Assembly: GCA_000231825.2 (NCBI GenBank)
Contig: JH720298.1
Location: 902,810 to 966,809, forward strand
Source of the DNA: Tetrahymena elliotti 4EA
Taxonomy: Eukaryota; Ciliophora; Oligohymenophorea; Hymenostomatida; Tetrahymenidae
DNA length: 64,000 bases
Direction of reading: 5' to 3'
Within the stretch, counting starts at the first letter, position 1. Every line of letters begins with the position of its first letter. The notes under the pieces are model-generated. The model did not search any database. It was not told where the DNA came from and was given only the letters and a program-made list of their open reading frames with translations. Positions 47,980 through 59,778 of the stretch are shown piece by piece. The translations under genes and the position numbers were made by a program.

Positions 47980-48582
47980 ATGAGTTAAAATATTAGTTTC
48001 AGTAAAAATATTTAGCTATCTTAGACAATTAAGTTGAATAATATTTAAGCACCAAATGAATTCAATTATATTTAAAAAAGGATAGCATATTAAGAATAAT
48101 TTAAGATAAGCCATATTTAGTAATAAATTGGTGAAAAAGAATTTAAAAAATAATTTAATTGAAAAAGAAGATAAATATGATTGAAATTAGAACATTTATA
48201 AAAGTAAGGTGAAAAAATTTAAAAATTTGGGATTCTTTAGTTACTTGTATTGTTTAATTTACATGAACATCAGCAGTAATTGAAGAAAAAAGGAAAAAAT
48301 AAAGAAAATAGAAAGAAGAAGGAAAAAAAGATTAGCATGAAAGTTGTATTAATGCGCCAAATCTTACTGCTAGTTCACAATGATAAAAATAGAACGGAGA
48401 ATATCAGAATGTAAAAATTATTGATTACGTATATAAGCCAAATACGCGGGATTAGCATCGCAGAATTAGATATGGGAAACGAACAGAAATTAATTAATAC
48501 TGTTTTTAGTAAAAAATAAAATAACTAATTTAACTATATTCTAAATTAAATTTGGGTGTCCTAGGACGAAGGTGAAGAATGA
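47980..48582 (+). CDS. Orphan basic helical protein, about 180 aa
   Basis: Exon 1 47980-48130 (ATG) and exon 2 48191-48582 (TGA 48580-48582) join in phase across a 60-nt intron with an unusual GTGAAA donor. The product has a coiled-coil-like segment (HIQQQIEHLQKQGEKIQKF), a hydrophobic LLVLFNLHEH, a very basic linker (LKKKGKNKENRKKEKK) and a helical, less AT-biased C-terminal part (RQILLLVHNDKNRTENIRMQ, then LLITYISQIRGISIAELDMG), ending with an acidic DEGEE. A possible in-phase last intron (about 48499-48564) would remove the low-complexity stretch before that tail. The locally higher GC content first looked like an RNA gene, but the continuous frame argues for protein. Family unknown. Confidence 0.5.
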
Positions 48583-48757
48583 CATTATAATTAATTAAAA
48601 ATCTCAAAAAATTTATTATTAAATAATTTCACAGTTTTTAGAACTTTGATTTTGAAAAGAAGCTTAAATAATCAAATTCTCTATCAATCATTTAATCAAT
48701 ATACTAATAAGGTCATTTCATAAGATAGACTATAAATTTAAAAAATATAAAAAAGGA

Positions 48758-50107
48758 ATGAACTAACCAGATTCACCAATTTGTATAAAGAATTACGATC
48801 GCCAAAATTAGATGAAATAGCTATTAAAAAATTTCAATTATAAAATTGTCTTGCACGCTGCTGGATGTGCAAATTATGCACTAAAAGAGCTTTGTATTCA
48901 TCCAGGTTCTTCAAAGGTTGTCCTTGAAGGAGGGTAATTTTACGCTAGAGGATCTCTAGAGAAGGAGTTGTTTGGCAAGCGTAACATTTACGATAAACGT
49001 AATTTAGTTGAAAAGCATGTTTCATAGTAAACTTCTGAATTGATGGCTTTGGAAGCTTTCTGTAAAGGATAAAATATATTGATGAGATAAAATGAAATTG
49101 AGGAAATTGATAAGCCAATAGGTATAGGTATTACTGGATAAATAGGGCATCATCGTGTAAATCAAGCTTACTTGACTATTTAGTCCATGAATTTTTTGAG
49201 AACATTCCATCTTACTTTCATTGATGAACTCAATGGAAAGGAACAAAGAAAGGAGCAAGATGTGCTTATTAGTGACTTTGTCTTCAATTCAATCTAACGC
49301 TATTACAGCGCTGATAAAACTTAAGACTGGGAATAACTTTTTGGATAGAGCTTAAAGGTTGCTTAGCTTTAGGAACGTCAATTTGACATGTTTGAATATT
49401 TAGATTATGATGATTACATCAACAATATTGTCATTTACAAGCGTAACACAGAATAGTTCTAAAAACGTAAAGAATCAGTTCAAAATTTTGATGAAAGTGA
49501 TTGCAAGGGAGAGTTTACTTTTGCAGTCAATCAACATCTTGATAATTGTGTCTTATTTAGTGGTTCATTCAATCCTATTCATGAAGCTCATGTTTAAATT
49601 GCTTTAGAATCAAAAAAATTAAAAAATAGAGACAAAATATATTTTGAAATGCCTTTGAAGAATGCAGATAAAGCAATCAAAGATCGTGAAACACTTCTTC
49701 ATTTAGTTCGTTCTATCTTTGACAAGGTCGAGAGCAATTTTTCTGATCAACTTAAACCCTACTAATATGGTATTGTAATCAGTAAGAGATCACTTTTCAC
49801 TGAAAAATGTTCTTATACAGCAAACTCTACCTTCGCAGTAGGTATTGACACCTTCAAGCGTATATTAGATGTAAAATATTATAATGACTCAATAGAAGAT
49901 AAAATTGCAGCTTTAGCTACCTTTAAAAATAGTAAAACTGACTTCGTAATTGCTCCTCGTTTAAATCCTTAATCAAATACAATGGAATATTACGAAGATT
50001 TTGAATCGGAGACTCCTAAATTCTTAAAAGATAGTGTAATTGAAATGAGAGATTATCGTAATGATATCTCTTCAACATAGATTAGATCTAAACATATACA
50101 TAATTGA
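48758..50107 (+). CDS. CinA-like domain fused to a nucleotidylyltransferase domain
   Basis: Single exon from ATG 48758 to TGA 50105-50107, 449 residues. The N-terminal half resembles the CinA C-terminal (NMN deamidase-like) fold: VLHAAGCANYALKELCIHPG, then VVLEGGQFYARGSLEKELFG and KPIGIGITGQIGHH. The C-terminal half starts a Rossmann-type nucleotidylyltransferase at about residue 267 with FSGSFNPIHEAHV, the (H/T)xGH-superfamily signature in which the final Gly-His is Ala-His. It ends with MRDYRNDISSTQIRSKH, the usual ISST-x-IR helix of cytidylyl/adenylyltransferases. Plants have the same two-domain order (for example the Arabidopsis At2g01220 type). A role in nicotinamide nucleotide metabolism or repair is plausible but inferred. 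It lacks introns and is better in codon quality than its neighbours. Confidence 0.85.
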
Positions 50108-51186
50108 AATAGTTAAATTTAAAAACAACCATTTATGAATCATTCATTCATTCATTTTAAAATATTAATAAATAAGATAAACAATTATTCACCTGTTATC
50201 CATTTAAACAACCAGCTCTAGTTATAATATATAGATACATTTTCATATATCCATCCATTTATTATGTTATTTATTTACATATTCTTCCTTCTTACCTTTC
50301 TTTAATCACCATCACTTTATTTATTTTCTTTAATTTATTCTTTGATAATATTCCCTTTTTATGAAAACAAAAATTTTTTCAGTCAGTATTTTATTTATTT
50401 TATTGCTTACAACACTTCTAAATTTTAATTTAAATTATAAATTTACCTTTAAAATTACTTTTTTTCATCAGATATTTTTTAATTGATCAAAATGTGAAAT
50501 TTAATATTTAAATGAAAATAATTTCTTTTATTTTATCCTTTAATATGGTGAGTATTTGGAGAAATAATTGAAAAAATAAATAAATTATTTATTGGAATGC
50601 TTTTAAATAATTTTATTTTATGTTCTTTTGATGATTGATTAAAATTATCTACATTCTCAATACTAATAAATTTTAATTTATCGCATTAATTTATTTTCTT
50701 CTTTGTCACTTCTTTTGAATTATCATCAATTTCCTACATGTCCTATTAAATATTCTAGTTCGTCTTTATGCAGGAAGTTGTCATCATATTAATTTATTTA
50801 TGAAAATAAGAAATCACTAAATAATTAAAAAATTATTAGATCTCTGAAATAAAAAGTTTATAAAAACATATTTTAGTATTAAAAATTAAATACTTTAAAA
50901 CCTTTCTAAAAATCAATTTCTTGTAAAAGGAGGGTTGGTTTGAAGAAATTAAAAATTTAACACATATAAAACAGTAACAAATTGTTTTTGATGAAAAATA
51001 AATGGCAGAAACAGAAATATAAATAAAAATTTAGATGAGTTACGCATAATATTTATAAATTTTAATAGGATGTGTTTAATTTAAAATAAAAATAATTGTT
51101 TTGATTTGATTCTTTTTTTAGCTAGTTTGTAATTTAGTTAATTAGATTAGATTATTTTTTATTTGATTTAATTTGTTTTTATTGCA
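50108..51186. other. AT-rich intergenic stretch
   Basis: Between two convergent genes. No coding frame or repeat of note was found. Short TTCATTCATTCATT-like runs follow the stop codon. Confidence 0.4.
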
Positions 51187-54100
51187 TCATTTATTGGTCT
51201 AAGTATTCAATTTATTTGCGAGATTGTTTTTGAAAATTTAGTTTTTATTCGATTTTTTTAATTTATCAATATCAATGTAGGTAGTTGCATTTTCAAAGGC
51301 ATACTAAATAAAGTATCTCATTTATTCTTCACCTTTGATGTTCATTTCTAATGCTTCTTTAAAGAGCAAGCTAATAGGTAATTTATGAGCAAGATGGTTT
51401 TTAGGGATGTTCATTTTTTCTGCTAAACAAAGGTTATAAAAAAGAGATTACATACTTTTATCATCCTCTGTTAAGATTTCATTCATTGAGCCATATTAGC
51501 CAGGACTAAGTATTTAAGTGATTTCAGTGGAGTTGCTGTTACTAGAAGTGACCTATTTCAGTAATATTGATTATAAATTTTCATTATTATAATTGGCCAT
51601 GCTAGTGTTTTGAGAAGTTTGTTATCTTTGAGAGGGATTTGGTGATTTAGATTTACTGAAGTGATTAATGTTATATACTTTATTAATTTCTTCTTGATGA
51701 GTTTCATAATTTGATTTTAATTATTATGAAAGTAGCTGTAAGTTTTATAAATCTTTTTACTTCTTCTATAGCTTGCTTATCAATTCATTCTTAGAAATTT
51801 ATAGAGATTGAGGACTTGCCTAATCGATTGAAACAGAAGTCTATTAAGTAGAAGAATAATTGTTAGAATTTAAACTTTTCTTAACGCTTTCTTCATAATT
51901 ATTTGGTCTTTGCCCTACATTTATTTTGTCTAAATCTTTTAAATCGAAATTAAGAACTCTTTGACTTTTAAAAGATCGTGCTTATTGTTAAGTATTACAA
52001 TCATTTTAGGTTATATTCTTAAGAATATCCTATTAGTTGGTAACATTCAGAGGAGAGTTAAATTATGGTTGAGGGAAAAATATATTATTATTTTAAGGAG
52101 GAGATAATTTATCGGATGTTATCCTATCAGTATTCAATTAATTTTTGAATTTTTCATCAGGTTAAAACTATTGCAAAGATTACTAAACTAAAGTCAATTA
52201 AGGAGAAACACTTCTCTGTTGTGGGTTTTAGATCATTTATCTACTAAAGCTGTTAATCTATTCATTGTTTTTACTAGTATAATTACCAGGTGTGTTTACA
52301 CTTAAGCTTTGTTTTGTGCTACTACTTGAGTAATCATAGCTATTACTATTTTATTTAGATTGTAATTATGGTGGGAAGAATAATTGTTATTGCTATGATT
52401 ATCCAGCACTAATTTTATCAGCCGTAGAAACAAATTAGCTTGCATTATTAGACAATTGGGTACTAAAACTAGGCTAATTATTGAAAAGATATGGTGAATT
52501 GGAAGTGTCAATAGTATATCCATTTTAAATTGTTTGTGATTAGTTAATGTTTGCAAAAGTAAATCTTTATGGAGAATTTAATCCATTTAACAATTAAATC
52601 TGATTATTATTCAGCGAATTATTGTTGTTGTTGTTGCTGTTACTATTGCTAATGTTATTTTAGTTCAAACTGCTGTATTAAAGAGCATTCTAAGAAATTG
52701 ATGTTTGTTAATGTTACTGTTACTGTTATTGATGTTGATTTTGCTGCTGTTGATAGTATTCTTGTAGAATTTTAGATTGATTACTGGCATCTTTCTAGTT
52801 AATATTTCTGTTCATAATAGGATTATTATTAATAGATAAATTAATATTGCTGTTGTTACTGTAATTATTTTGTTAGTTTAAATTTATTTGGAATGTCGGG
52901 ATGTATTTTAGATTGTTTTATGTGGTTGAAAAATTATTTTGAGGGGTGTTTGCTTGGTTCAAATTACAACTCATTTAATTTAAATTGGCATTCGATTGAG
53001 ATAATAAATAATATGATCCACTTAAATTATTTTCCATGTTTGAACTCAGATTTTATTGTGAATTTATTTTTTTGTTTATATTTTGGTTGTTGTTGCTGTT
53101 TTTTTGGTCATCTTTTTAGACATTAATCAAACCTTGAAGCTAGTTGGTAAGGTATTTGTTGAAAAGATTCACATTTTTGCTATCATTGTTTGCTGTATTT
53201 ACTTCAGGTTATTTCTTTAAAATTCCTTGCAATTATTTTTGGTTTGATTAGGGTGAAAGGAAACCCCCCTGGCTCTGATCATGAAATGAAAGTTATTAAT
53301 TTTAAATATTTGCTTCAGTAGAATTTAAGATAATATTTCTAGGAGTCGCTTCAGTTTGAACTCTTTGACTTGGAATTGGTTGATGTTGATTGTAGTTTTT
53401 AAGCAGATAGAAGTTGCTGCTTGAAGAATGTGGTTTGATTGGAGAAGGAGGTTATTACTTGGAAGCAGCATTAGAGATCACTGATAATTTAAGTTTTATA
53501 ATATTTTTAATTTGGTGGGCATGACATGAGAGGTAGTCAGACAAGATTTAAGAAAATGATGAGGGAAATTCCTATTCTAATTCATTTTATAATTAAATAA
53601 AGATAGATTAATTCTCACAATGTAAGGCTCTTTGAATAACTTCTTTTAAAACTAAAGCTCTTCTTTCTTTAATTTCAAGTTGTTTTTGTTCTTTTAAAAG
53701 AGCAGCAAAGTAAGCATTAATTCTTTCTAATTTGTTATCTATTTATTTGAGTGCTTTATTTTGATCTAGCCCATCTACTTGAGGGTTTTCTCTAACACAT
53801 CTATCAGCATGATGTTATTTCAATTCATTTAAATGAAGAACTGTCGAGCAATTAAAACAAATTATTGAAGGAGCCACTTGTATTTAATCGCTTCTGCGTA
53901 ATTCAGCTTGTTTCACAATGTTATTTTATGGCATACTTTTAGAAGAGTTATTTGTATGATACACTCTATCAGTTTGAGTTGCAGGAATTAACTTTTTATA
54001 TTGAAGAAAATCATTACTTTGAAGATTTATCTTATTGACACCATTCATTTTCTATATTTCAATATCATTTGAGCTGTAATTTTGAATGTTATTATTCTGA

Positions 54101-54356
54101 GTATATTTAAAATTGTTACCTAATCTGTCATCCCTATTTTTAATTTAGATTTGTTTAAAGGACTGATTTTTAAATTTAAGAAGAAAAATGGGTTAAGAAA
54201 TAAAATTAAAGATAAATAATTGCTTTACTTAACATTTTTTGGATTGCTTTCATATTGAAAGTAAGGATTGGCAGAGTTTAGATTAACTCTCATGTTTCCT
54301 ACAGCTTTATTATTGCTAATACTTGAAGTTTGTTCGTTAATTCTTTAAGTAAGCAT
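51187..54356 (-). CDS. Large Asn/Gln-rich zinc-finger protein, about 1032 aa
   Basis: Minus strand: exon 1 54234-54356 (41 codons from ATG) and exon 2 51187-54162 (992 codons to TGA), joined in phase 0 over a 71-nt intron. At about residues 143-168 a C2HC-type finger reads IICFNCSTVLHLNELKQHHA followed by DRC; it resembles the ZC2HC1/zf-C2HC families. A helical segment follows (NKLERINAYFAALLKEQKQL, then ERRALVLKEVIQRAL). Most of the remainder is prion-like Asn/Gln/Ser-rich sequence. The C-terminal 110 residues are ordered again (NEILTEDDKSMQSLFYNLCL, LAHKLPISLLFKEALEMNIK, MRYFIQYAFENATTYIDIDK). The architecture suggests a scaffold or RNA/protein-binding regulator, but no specific function can be assigned. 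Confidence 0.85.
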
Positions 54357-56279
54357 AAATTTTTAATCTTTTACTTTAATTATTATTTTTTAATTGATAA
54401 ATTGAAAAAATGCAAATATTTGAATCTAATTTTTAGTTTATCAATGTCCATAAGTCATTCATTTAATTACTTATTAATTTGACTGACTACCTTTCTGCAT
54501 TCTTTCCAATCTTTTTTCGATTGGTTGATTTAATTATCGTCCCTTTATTTTTCTTTTTGGTACTTATAGAAATCACACTGAAAGATAAAAGAGTAGGTAG
54601 AAATTTTAAGAATTACATAGAAAAAACTTATTTAATTTACACAAACAACAGAAGGATGAATGAATGAATTATTTCTTTTAAATTTTAAACAAGTAAAAAA
54701 ACTCATTCCTTCAGTCAATTTCACAAAAAAAATCTAATTTGATAATCTATTTTTTTTATTAAAGTAGCATCTGACCTGTTTATTTTTTTTGACTGTATTT
54801 TCTATTTGTCCGAATCACTATTTCTATTAAACACATTTTTTCTATTGAATTGTCAGCTTTATTTCTAAATTAGTAAATAACACCAATCCAATAAATAATT
54901 CTATTTCATTTTGCTTTACCTAATTTTTGAATGGATTCATTTTTCTAATTGGTTGAAATAAATAATACTTAAAAATCATAAAAAATATTTATTATGATTA
55001 TCACTTCTATGCTAAGCACAAATAATGCTCTGTTCATCAAATATATTAATTTTGGCCTCTGTGCTTATGCCTACAATATTCTTTGAGTAATTTTTATGAT
55101 TGAAAATGAGGTTGGAGATTAAAATAAATTTAAAAGAATAAAAGTTAGATTGGATTGAATGAAGTAGAAGTTAAAAATAAAAATAATTCAGAGGAAAACA
55201 GTTAAAATTTAAAAATAAATTAATTATCTCACTCAGCGAAAGAATAAATACTAAACAAAATTTAATTCAGGTGGGAATTGATATTTTTATTATTCAAAAA
55301 TAAAATGGAAAAATCGATTTGATATTTGATGTTAAACTTTTGCTTTCTCTTAAATTTAATTTTAAAAAAATTATCGATTCCCTTTTCTTAGTATTATTTT
55401 ATTCAAAAAAAAGAAATTGTTTTACCCTGTTTAAAATAACTAAAATATATTTCATATTTGAAAGACCCAGTCAAGACGATAAAATAAATAAAATATTTTG
55501 TGTTTTGGGTATTATTAGTTACTGAAATGGATATTTAGTGTGTAATTATATATTTTAAATTTCTTTCAATAAAAATTTTCCATTTTTCTCTTAATATTAT
55601 TCAAAAATCATATTTGAGGCCTTATCAAGATGATTAAATAGATTAAATATTTTGTGTTTAGGGGATTTTAAGTTACTGAAATGGGTATTGAGTGTGTAAT
55701 TATTGATGAAAGTGGTTGACTTATTTATGGTATTAACTCAATAGATATCTATTGATTAAGTATTTTTTAATGATCTGAATTAATTTGTTAATTTAACCCA
55801 AACATTTTAAGGAAAATGTAATTTATAATTAATATTGATTGGATTCAATTAAAACTTTGATTTGTTTTGAATTAAAATATTTATTTTATTTTTACAAATT
55901 TTGCAAATTAAAATTTTAACTTAATCTTTTTGCAAAAAAATAAATAAAAATTACAATTCTTTAGAATTAAATTGTAATTGAATGAATTTTCACAAAGAAG
56001 TCTTTATTAACATTTTATTTTTGAAAATATCGTAGTCTATCAGAAATGTGCAAATAGAAACGAGCTTAACAAAAGAGTCTAAGATTATTCATTCACTGAT
56101 TATCTATCAATCAAGAAAAAAGATAATCAGAAATTTTTTATTTTTTTGAATCGCTGAAGATTAATTAATTTGTACAAATACTCAAGCAATCAAAAATACA
56201 AACAAAAAAATAAAACAAGATATCTTATTATTTTTATCAAAGAAATTTATTATAAGTAAGTAGATAGTTCAAAATAGAA
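54357..56279. other. Intergenic stretch between divergent genes
   Basis: About 1.9 kb shared upstream region of a minus-strand and a plus-strand gene. It contains the direct repeat listed separately. No gene was found: the small frame near 54479-54667 lacks an ATG at its start and has no family resemblance. Confidence 0.4.
55441..55705. repeat. Diverged direct repeat, two copies about 155 nt apart
   Basis: About 90 nt around 55455-55545 recurs at about 55608-55700. Shared words include TCAAGA-GAT-AAATA, AAATATTTTGTGTTT, AGTTACTGAAATGG and GTGTGTAATTAT. No coding or palindromic structure was seen. Confidence 0.6.
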
Positions 56280-58726
56280 ATGAAATTAAGTGCAAAAGCA
56301 ACAATTTAGCCAACAGAGTAGGAAATTTAATAAAAAATAAATGAGCAAATTAAGAATATAGATGCTGTAAATAATAAAATCATTTAACTATTTAATTAAT
56401 AAGTATTAATTTCTCACATTTATTTTATTATTACTTATTAATAGCAAAAAATAAATTACAAAAAATTAATCGAAATTGGGAGAAATGAAGGGTTTTTGAA
56501 TGAAGAAAACAGGAAAAAGATTTGGCCAATTTTGCTTGGAATAAATATTTCTAAATTGCCAAATGGAAAAATTATGAGTAGCAATTTTAACTTAGTTTTT
56601 TTTACTTGAAAATAATAATAATCTAAGCAATTCCTAAAAATTATTCTAGATGAAAATGAGAAAAGCAAATTTTATGATTAACTCAAGAAGGATATTGACA
56701 GATCAATTGCTTTCCTTGATGCATTTTAAAATGAAGACCCTACTAAGATGTAAACAAGCAAATGATTAAATAATGCATTAAAACAATTATTTATTTAAAA
56801 TTAAAGCAAAAAATAACAGTAAAAGCTATTTAGAATATTAGAAGGCCTTATGTAAAAGTAACCCGAATTGCAATACTATCAAGGATACCATGATGTAGCC
56901 ACTTTATTTTTATTGATATTTGGAAACACATAAGGATACTATATGACAGAAAAAGCTGCTAACACTTTCTTCAGATAAGCATTTTAATTTTAACAATTTT
57001 CTTGAAGTTTCTATCAAATTTATTTATTTATTTGTTAATAATAATATTCTTCTTCTATTTCAACAAATAATATCAATTGATAGAAAAAGATCCTCTTTTT
57101 GTCTCTCTTCTATTCCAAACAAACAAGCAAACAAATTTTTCCTTCGTTATTTATTATTTTTTTATTTATACTAAACACAGATCCACTTGTATATCCTTTA
57201 GAACAAAGTGCTATGATTCAGCTAAAAATTATACATTATTTAGTTAAGTAAGATGACCCTTAAATTGGTTAATTGCTTGATGAAATTGAAGGACCTATGT
57301 TTGCTATAAGTTGGATTCTCACCTGGTTTGCCCACTCATTTACTGATTTAAATAAAATATAAAAAATTTTTGATTTCCTTCTTTGCTCATAGCCCTAAAC
57401 CATCTCTTATCTGTCTGCAGCTCTCATTCTTATCACAAAAGAATAACTCCAAGAAGGGTTAAATGAATGTGAAGAAGGATTTGAAGTATATTTAATTGTT
57501 TTTCATCTTTAACTTTCTAACATTTTTTAGCAAGAATTAAGAAGAATTAAAGTTCATTTTTAAATAAATCTTGCTTTAAAAAATAAAGAATCTAAAAAAC
57601 CTTAATGAAATATTGAATTATTTTTAAAAACAGCAAAATAAGCTTTAAATTATTTGCAATCAAGTGAAATAGAGATAGATAAAATTAATTTAATTAACAA
57701 TACATTTATTCAATAAGTTGGTTTTTAATGCAATAAATAATCATTAAAAAATTAGAAATGTTAAATTTATGAGAGAAAGCAAGTTAGTTATATTAAAAGA
57801 TATTCATAAGAAAAATAGGAAGATTTTCACATAATATAAAGAAAATAGTTTTATTTTATATACTTTGGCATTTAAAACATACTTTTTCATAAATAATTTA
57901 ATGAGGTAATAAATGCATAATTTTCTGAAAAAATATCTTATCATAAACCTTTAATGATGAATTAATTGGAAGATAATTAAAATAAAGTTGAATAAATACT
58001 CCTTATAAGCAGTTATATTAACAAATATCTTACTTTAAACATTAAATGATTCTTTGATTGGAAGATAATTTATTTGATGTAGATTGAATAAATTTAGAAG
58101 CAAATTAATATTAAAAATAGCTAAAAAGATGATAAAATAATTCAAGATTTATTATTTTTGATTTAGATTTTATTTATTTTTAAAAATTAACTTTTATTAA
58201 AATAGTAAGGTGTGATTTTTTAGTTTTACTAGAATGAAAATTTGAATAAAATTGAGATAGATTTTGCAAAGTGGTTCTAAAAGTGTGAGCAACTTGAAAA
58301 AACTTACAAATTTGATAAATTGGTTATGGAATATAAATTGCCTAAAGAGTAAATTAGAATTGAAAATAAATGAATGAAATAAATAAATAAATTTAAAATA
58401 AAATAATAAATAGCTCTAATTTGTATGAAAACTAGTTTAATCAATTACTAGAGTATAGAAAAGAAATGAACAGAAAAGGAATCACTAAATTATTTTTCTT
58501 TGTTAAAAGAAAATTCACTTTAAAAATCACCACGCCATTAGTAGTGGCTAGTGGAGTAATAGCATACTACACTGTTAACAATAAAAATTCTCTCCCTAAA
58601 CTTGTTAATTTCTTCAAAGATAAAATATCAGTTAAACATTTTTTTAGTGTCTAAAGTTTAGCTTCTGCAGTGGCAATAAGCTTGATAGGTTACTACACTA
58701 TTAAGAATCTTTTTCTCAAATTTTGA
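56280..58726 (+). CDS. TBC1D20-like Rab GTPase-activating protein with C-terminal membrane anchor
   Basis: Seven exons are consistent in phase: 56280-56366, 56445-56577, 56650-56749, 56807-57006, 57181-57485, 58224-58348 and 58459-58726. They give about 405 residues, close to the length of human TBC1D20. TBC hallmarks: ENRKKIWPILLG, the arginine finger in LKKDIDRS (Arg91), and the glutamine finger YYQGYHDVATLFLL (Gln132), the TBC1D20-specific form. Then come EGPMFAISWILTWFAHSFTD and IFDFLLCSQPQTISYLSAAL. The last exon encodes a basic stretch followed by a hydrophobic anchor (TTPLVVASGVIAYYTV), as in TBC1D20, which sits in the ER membrane and acts on Rab1. An in-frame TGA at 57003-57005, three bases before the exon 4 donor, interrupts the model. 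A 21-nt exon at 57531-57551 is optional. The 738-nt intron before 58224 is inferred from homology and phase. Confidence 0.82.
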
Positions 58727-59778
58727 AGATCTACAGAATAATTTAAATTTGCAATCTAAATATTTATTTATTTATTTTTTCTAGCTATTCTTTTGTATAT
58801 AAGCTATCTTAACACATATAGACACATTTTATTATTCATTAAAATCCAATTTCAATTTTTTGGAAAATCTAGAAATGTAAGCTTTATTAAACACAAATTC
58901 AAATAATGAGGTGTTTGATTAAATCTTATTTACTTGTAAGTTATCTAAAAATCAGAATAATTATAAATAAGTTATCATTTGATTGGTTTTACACTAAATT
59001 TTAAATAATATGAATAAAAAACTCCTTGTTAGATGAATTGAGTGAGTGAGCTTGATGAAATAATTAAGCATTTATTTTATTTTACAGTTTAAATTTAATG
59101 TGACTCTTGAATTTCAATTTTTTCTTAACCATATTGTAAATAGAATAGATTTAAAATAAATCAAAGTTATTTTAATTTCAGATAAATTAGAGAATGATAT
59201 CTAATACAGACTTCAATTTAACAATTCTAGTAAAATTTTTATAAAAATTATCCTTAATTTTATCTAATCTATTAGTAAAATTTACTAATCCAAGTTGAAT
59301 TCATGCATGAAAGCTTCTTGATTTATGCATTTATTTGACAAAAATAGAGTTGTATTTATCCATAAATTTGAATTTAATCTGGATCTATTGATGAAATTTC
59401 ATAATTTAATACAAATTAAGTCAAAAAAATTTTTTTGCTGAAATTCTTTTGATGAAAGAAAATAAAACAAATACAATTTTATATAAAGAAACAAAAGAAT
59501 TTATTATTTATTTTTATAAAATGAAGAATAATTTAATAGTTAGTAATTAACATTTCTGAAATTTTCAGTTTATATTTATTTCTATTTTCATATTCTTTCT
59601 ATATTAAATTAAGTGATCTAAATATTGGGAATTTTAATAAATTTTGATTATTAAAATGAATATTTTAATCAATAAATCATCAATTTATTAATTAATTAAT
59701 TATTAATAGTTTTCATCTGTGATGATTGCAATAAACTAATATTATATTATTATTTTTTTCAGTTAACTTATTATGAAA
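58727..59778. other. AT-rich intergenic stretch between convergent genes
   Basis: No coding frame, repeat or structured RNA was recognised. Confidence 0.4.

Noticed and set aside
48327..48339. AAAGATTAGCATG, similar to the core of U6 snRNA
   Set aside because: The match is only about 12 nt; neither the GCGCAAGGATGACACG part nor the flanking U6 sequence follows, and the stretch lies in an open protein frame.
52302..53126. Small ORFs on both strands within the zinc-finger gene
   Set aside because: They are shadow frames of the 992-codon minus-strand exon, whose Asn/Gln-rich composition produces spurious open frames.
58466..58726. A separate small membrane-protein gene starting at ATG 58466
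   Set aside because: An acceptor at 58457-58458 joins it in phase to the upstream exon, and its basic stretch plus hydrophobic segment fits the C-terminal anchor of the TBC1D20-like protein.
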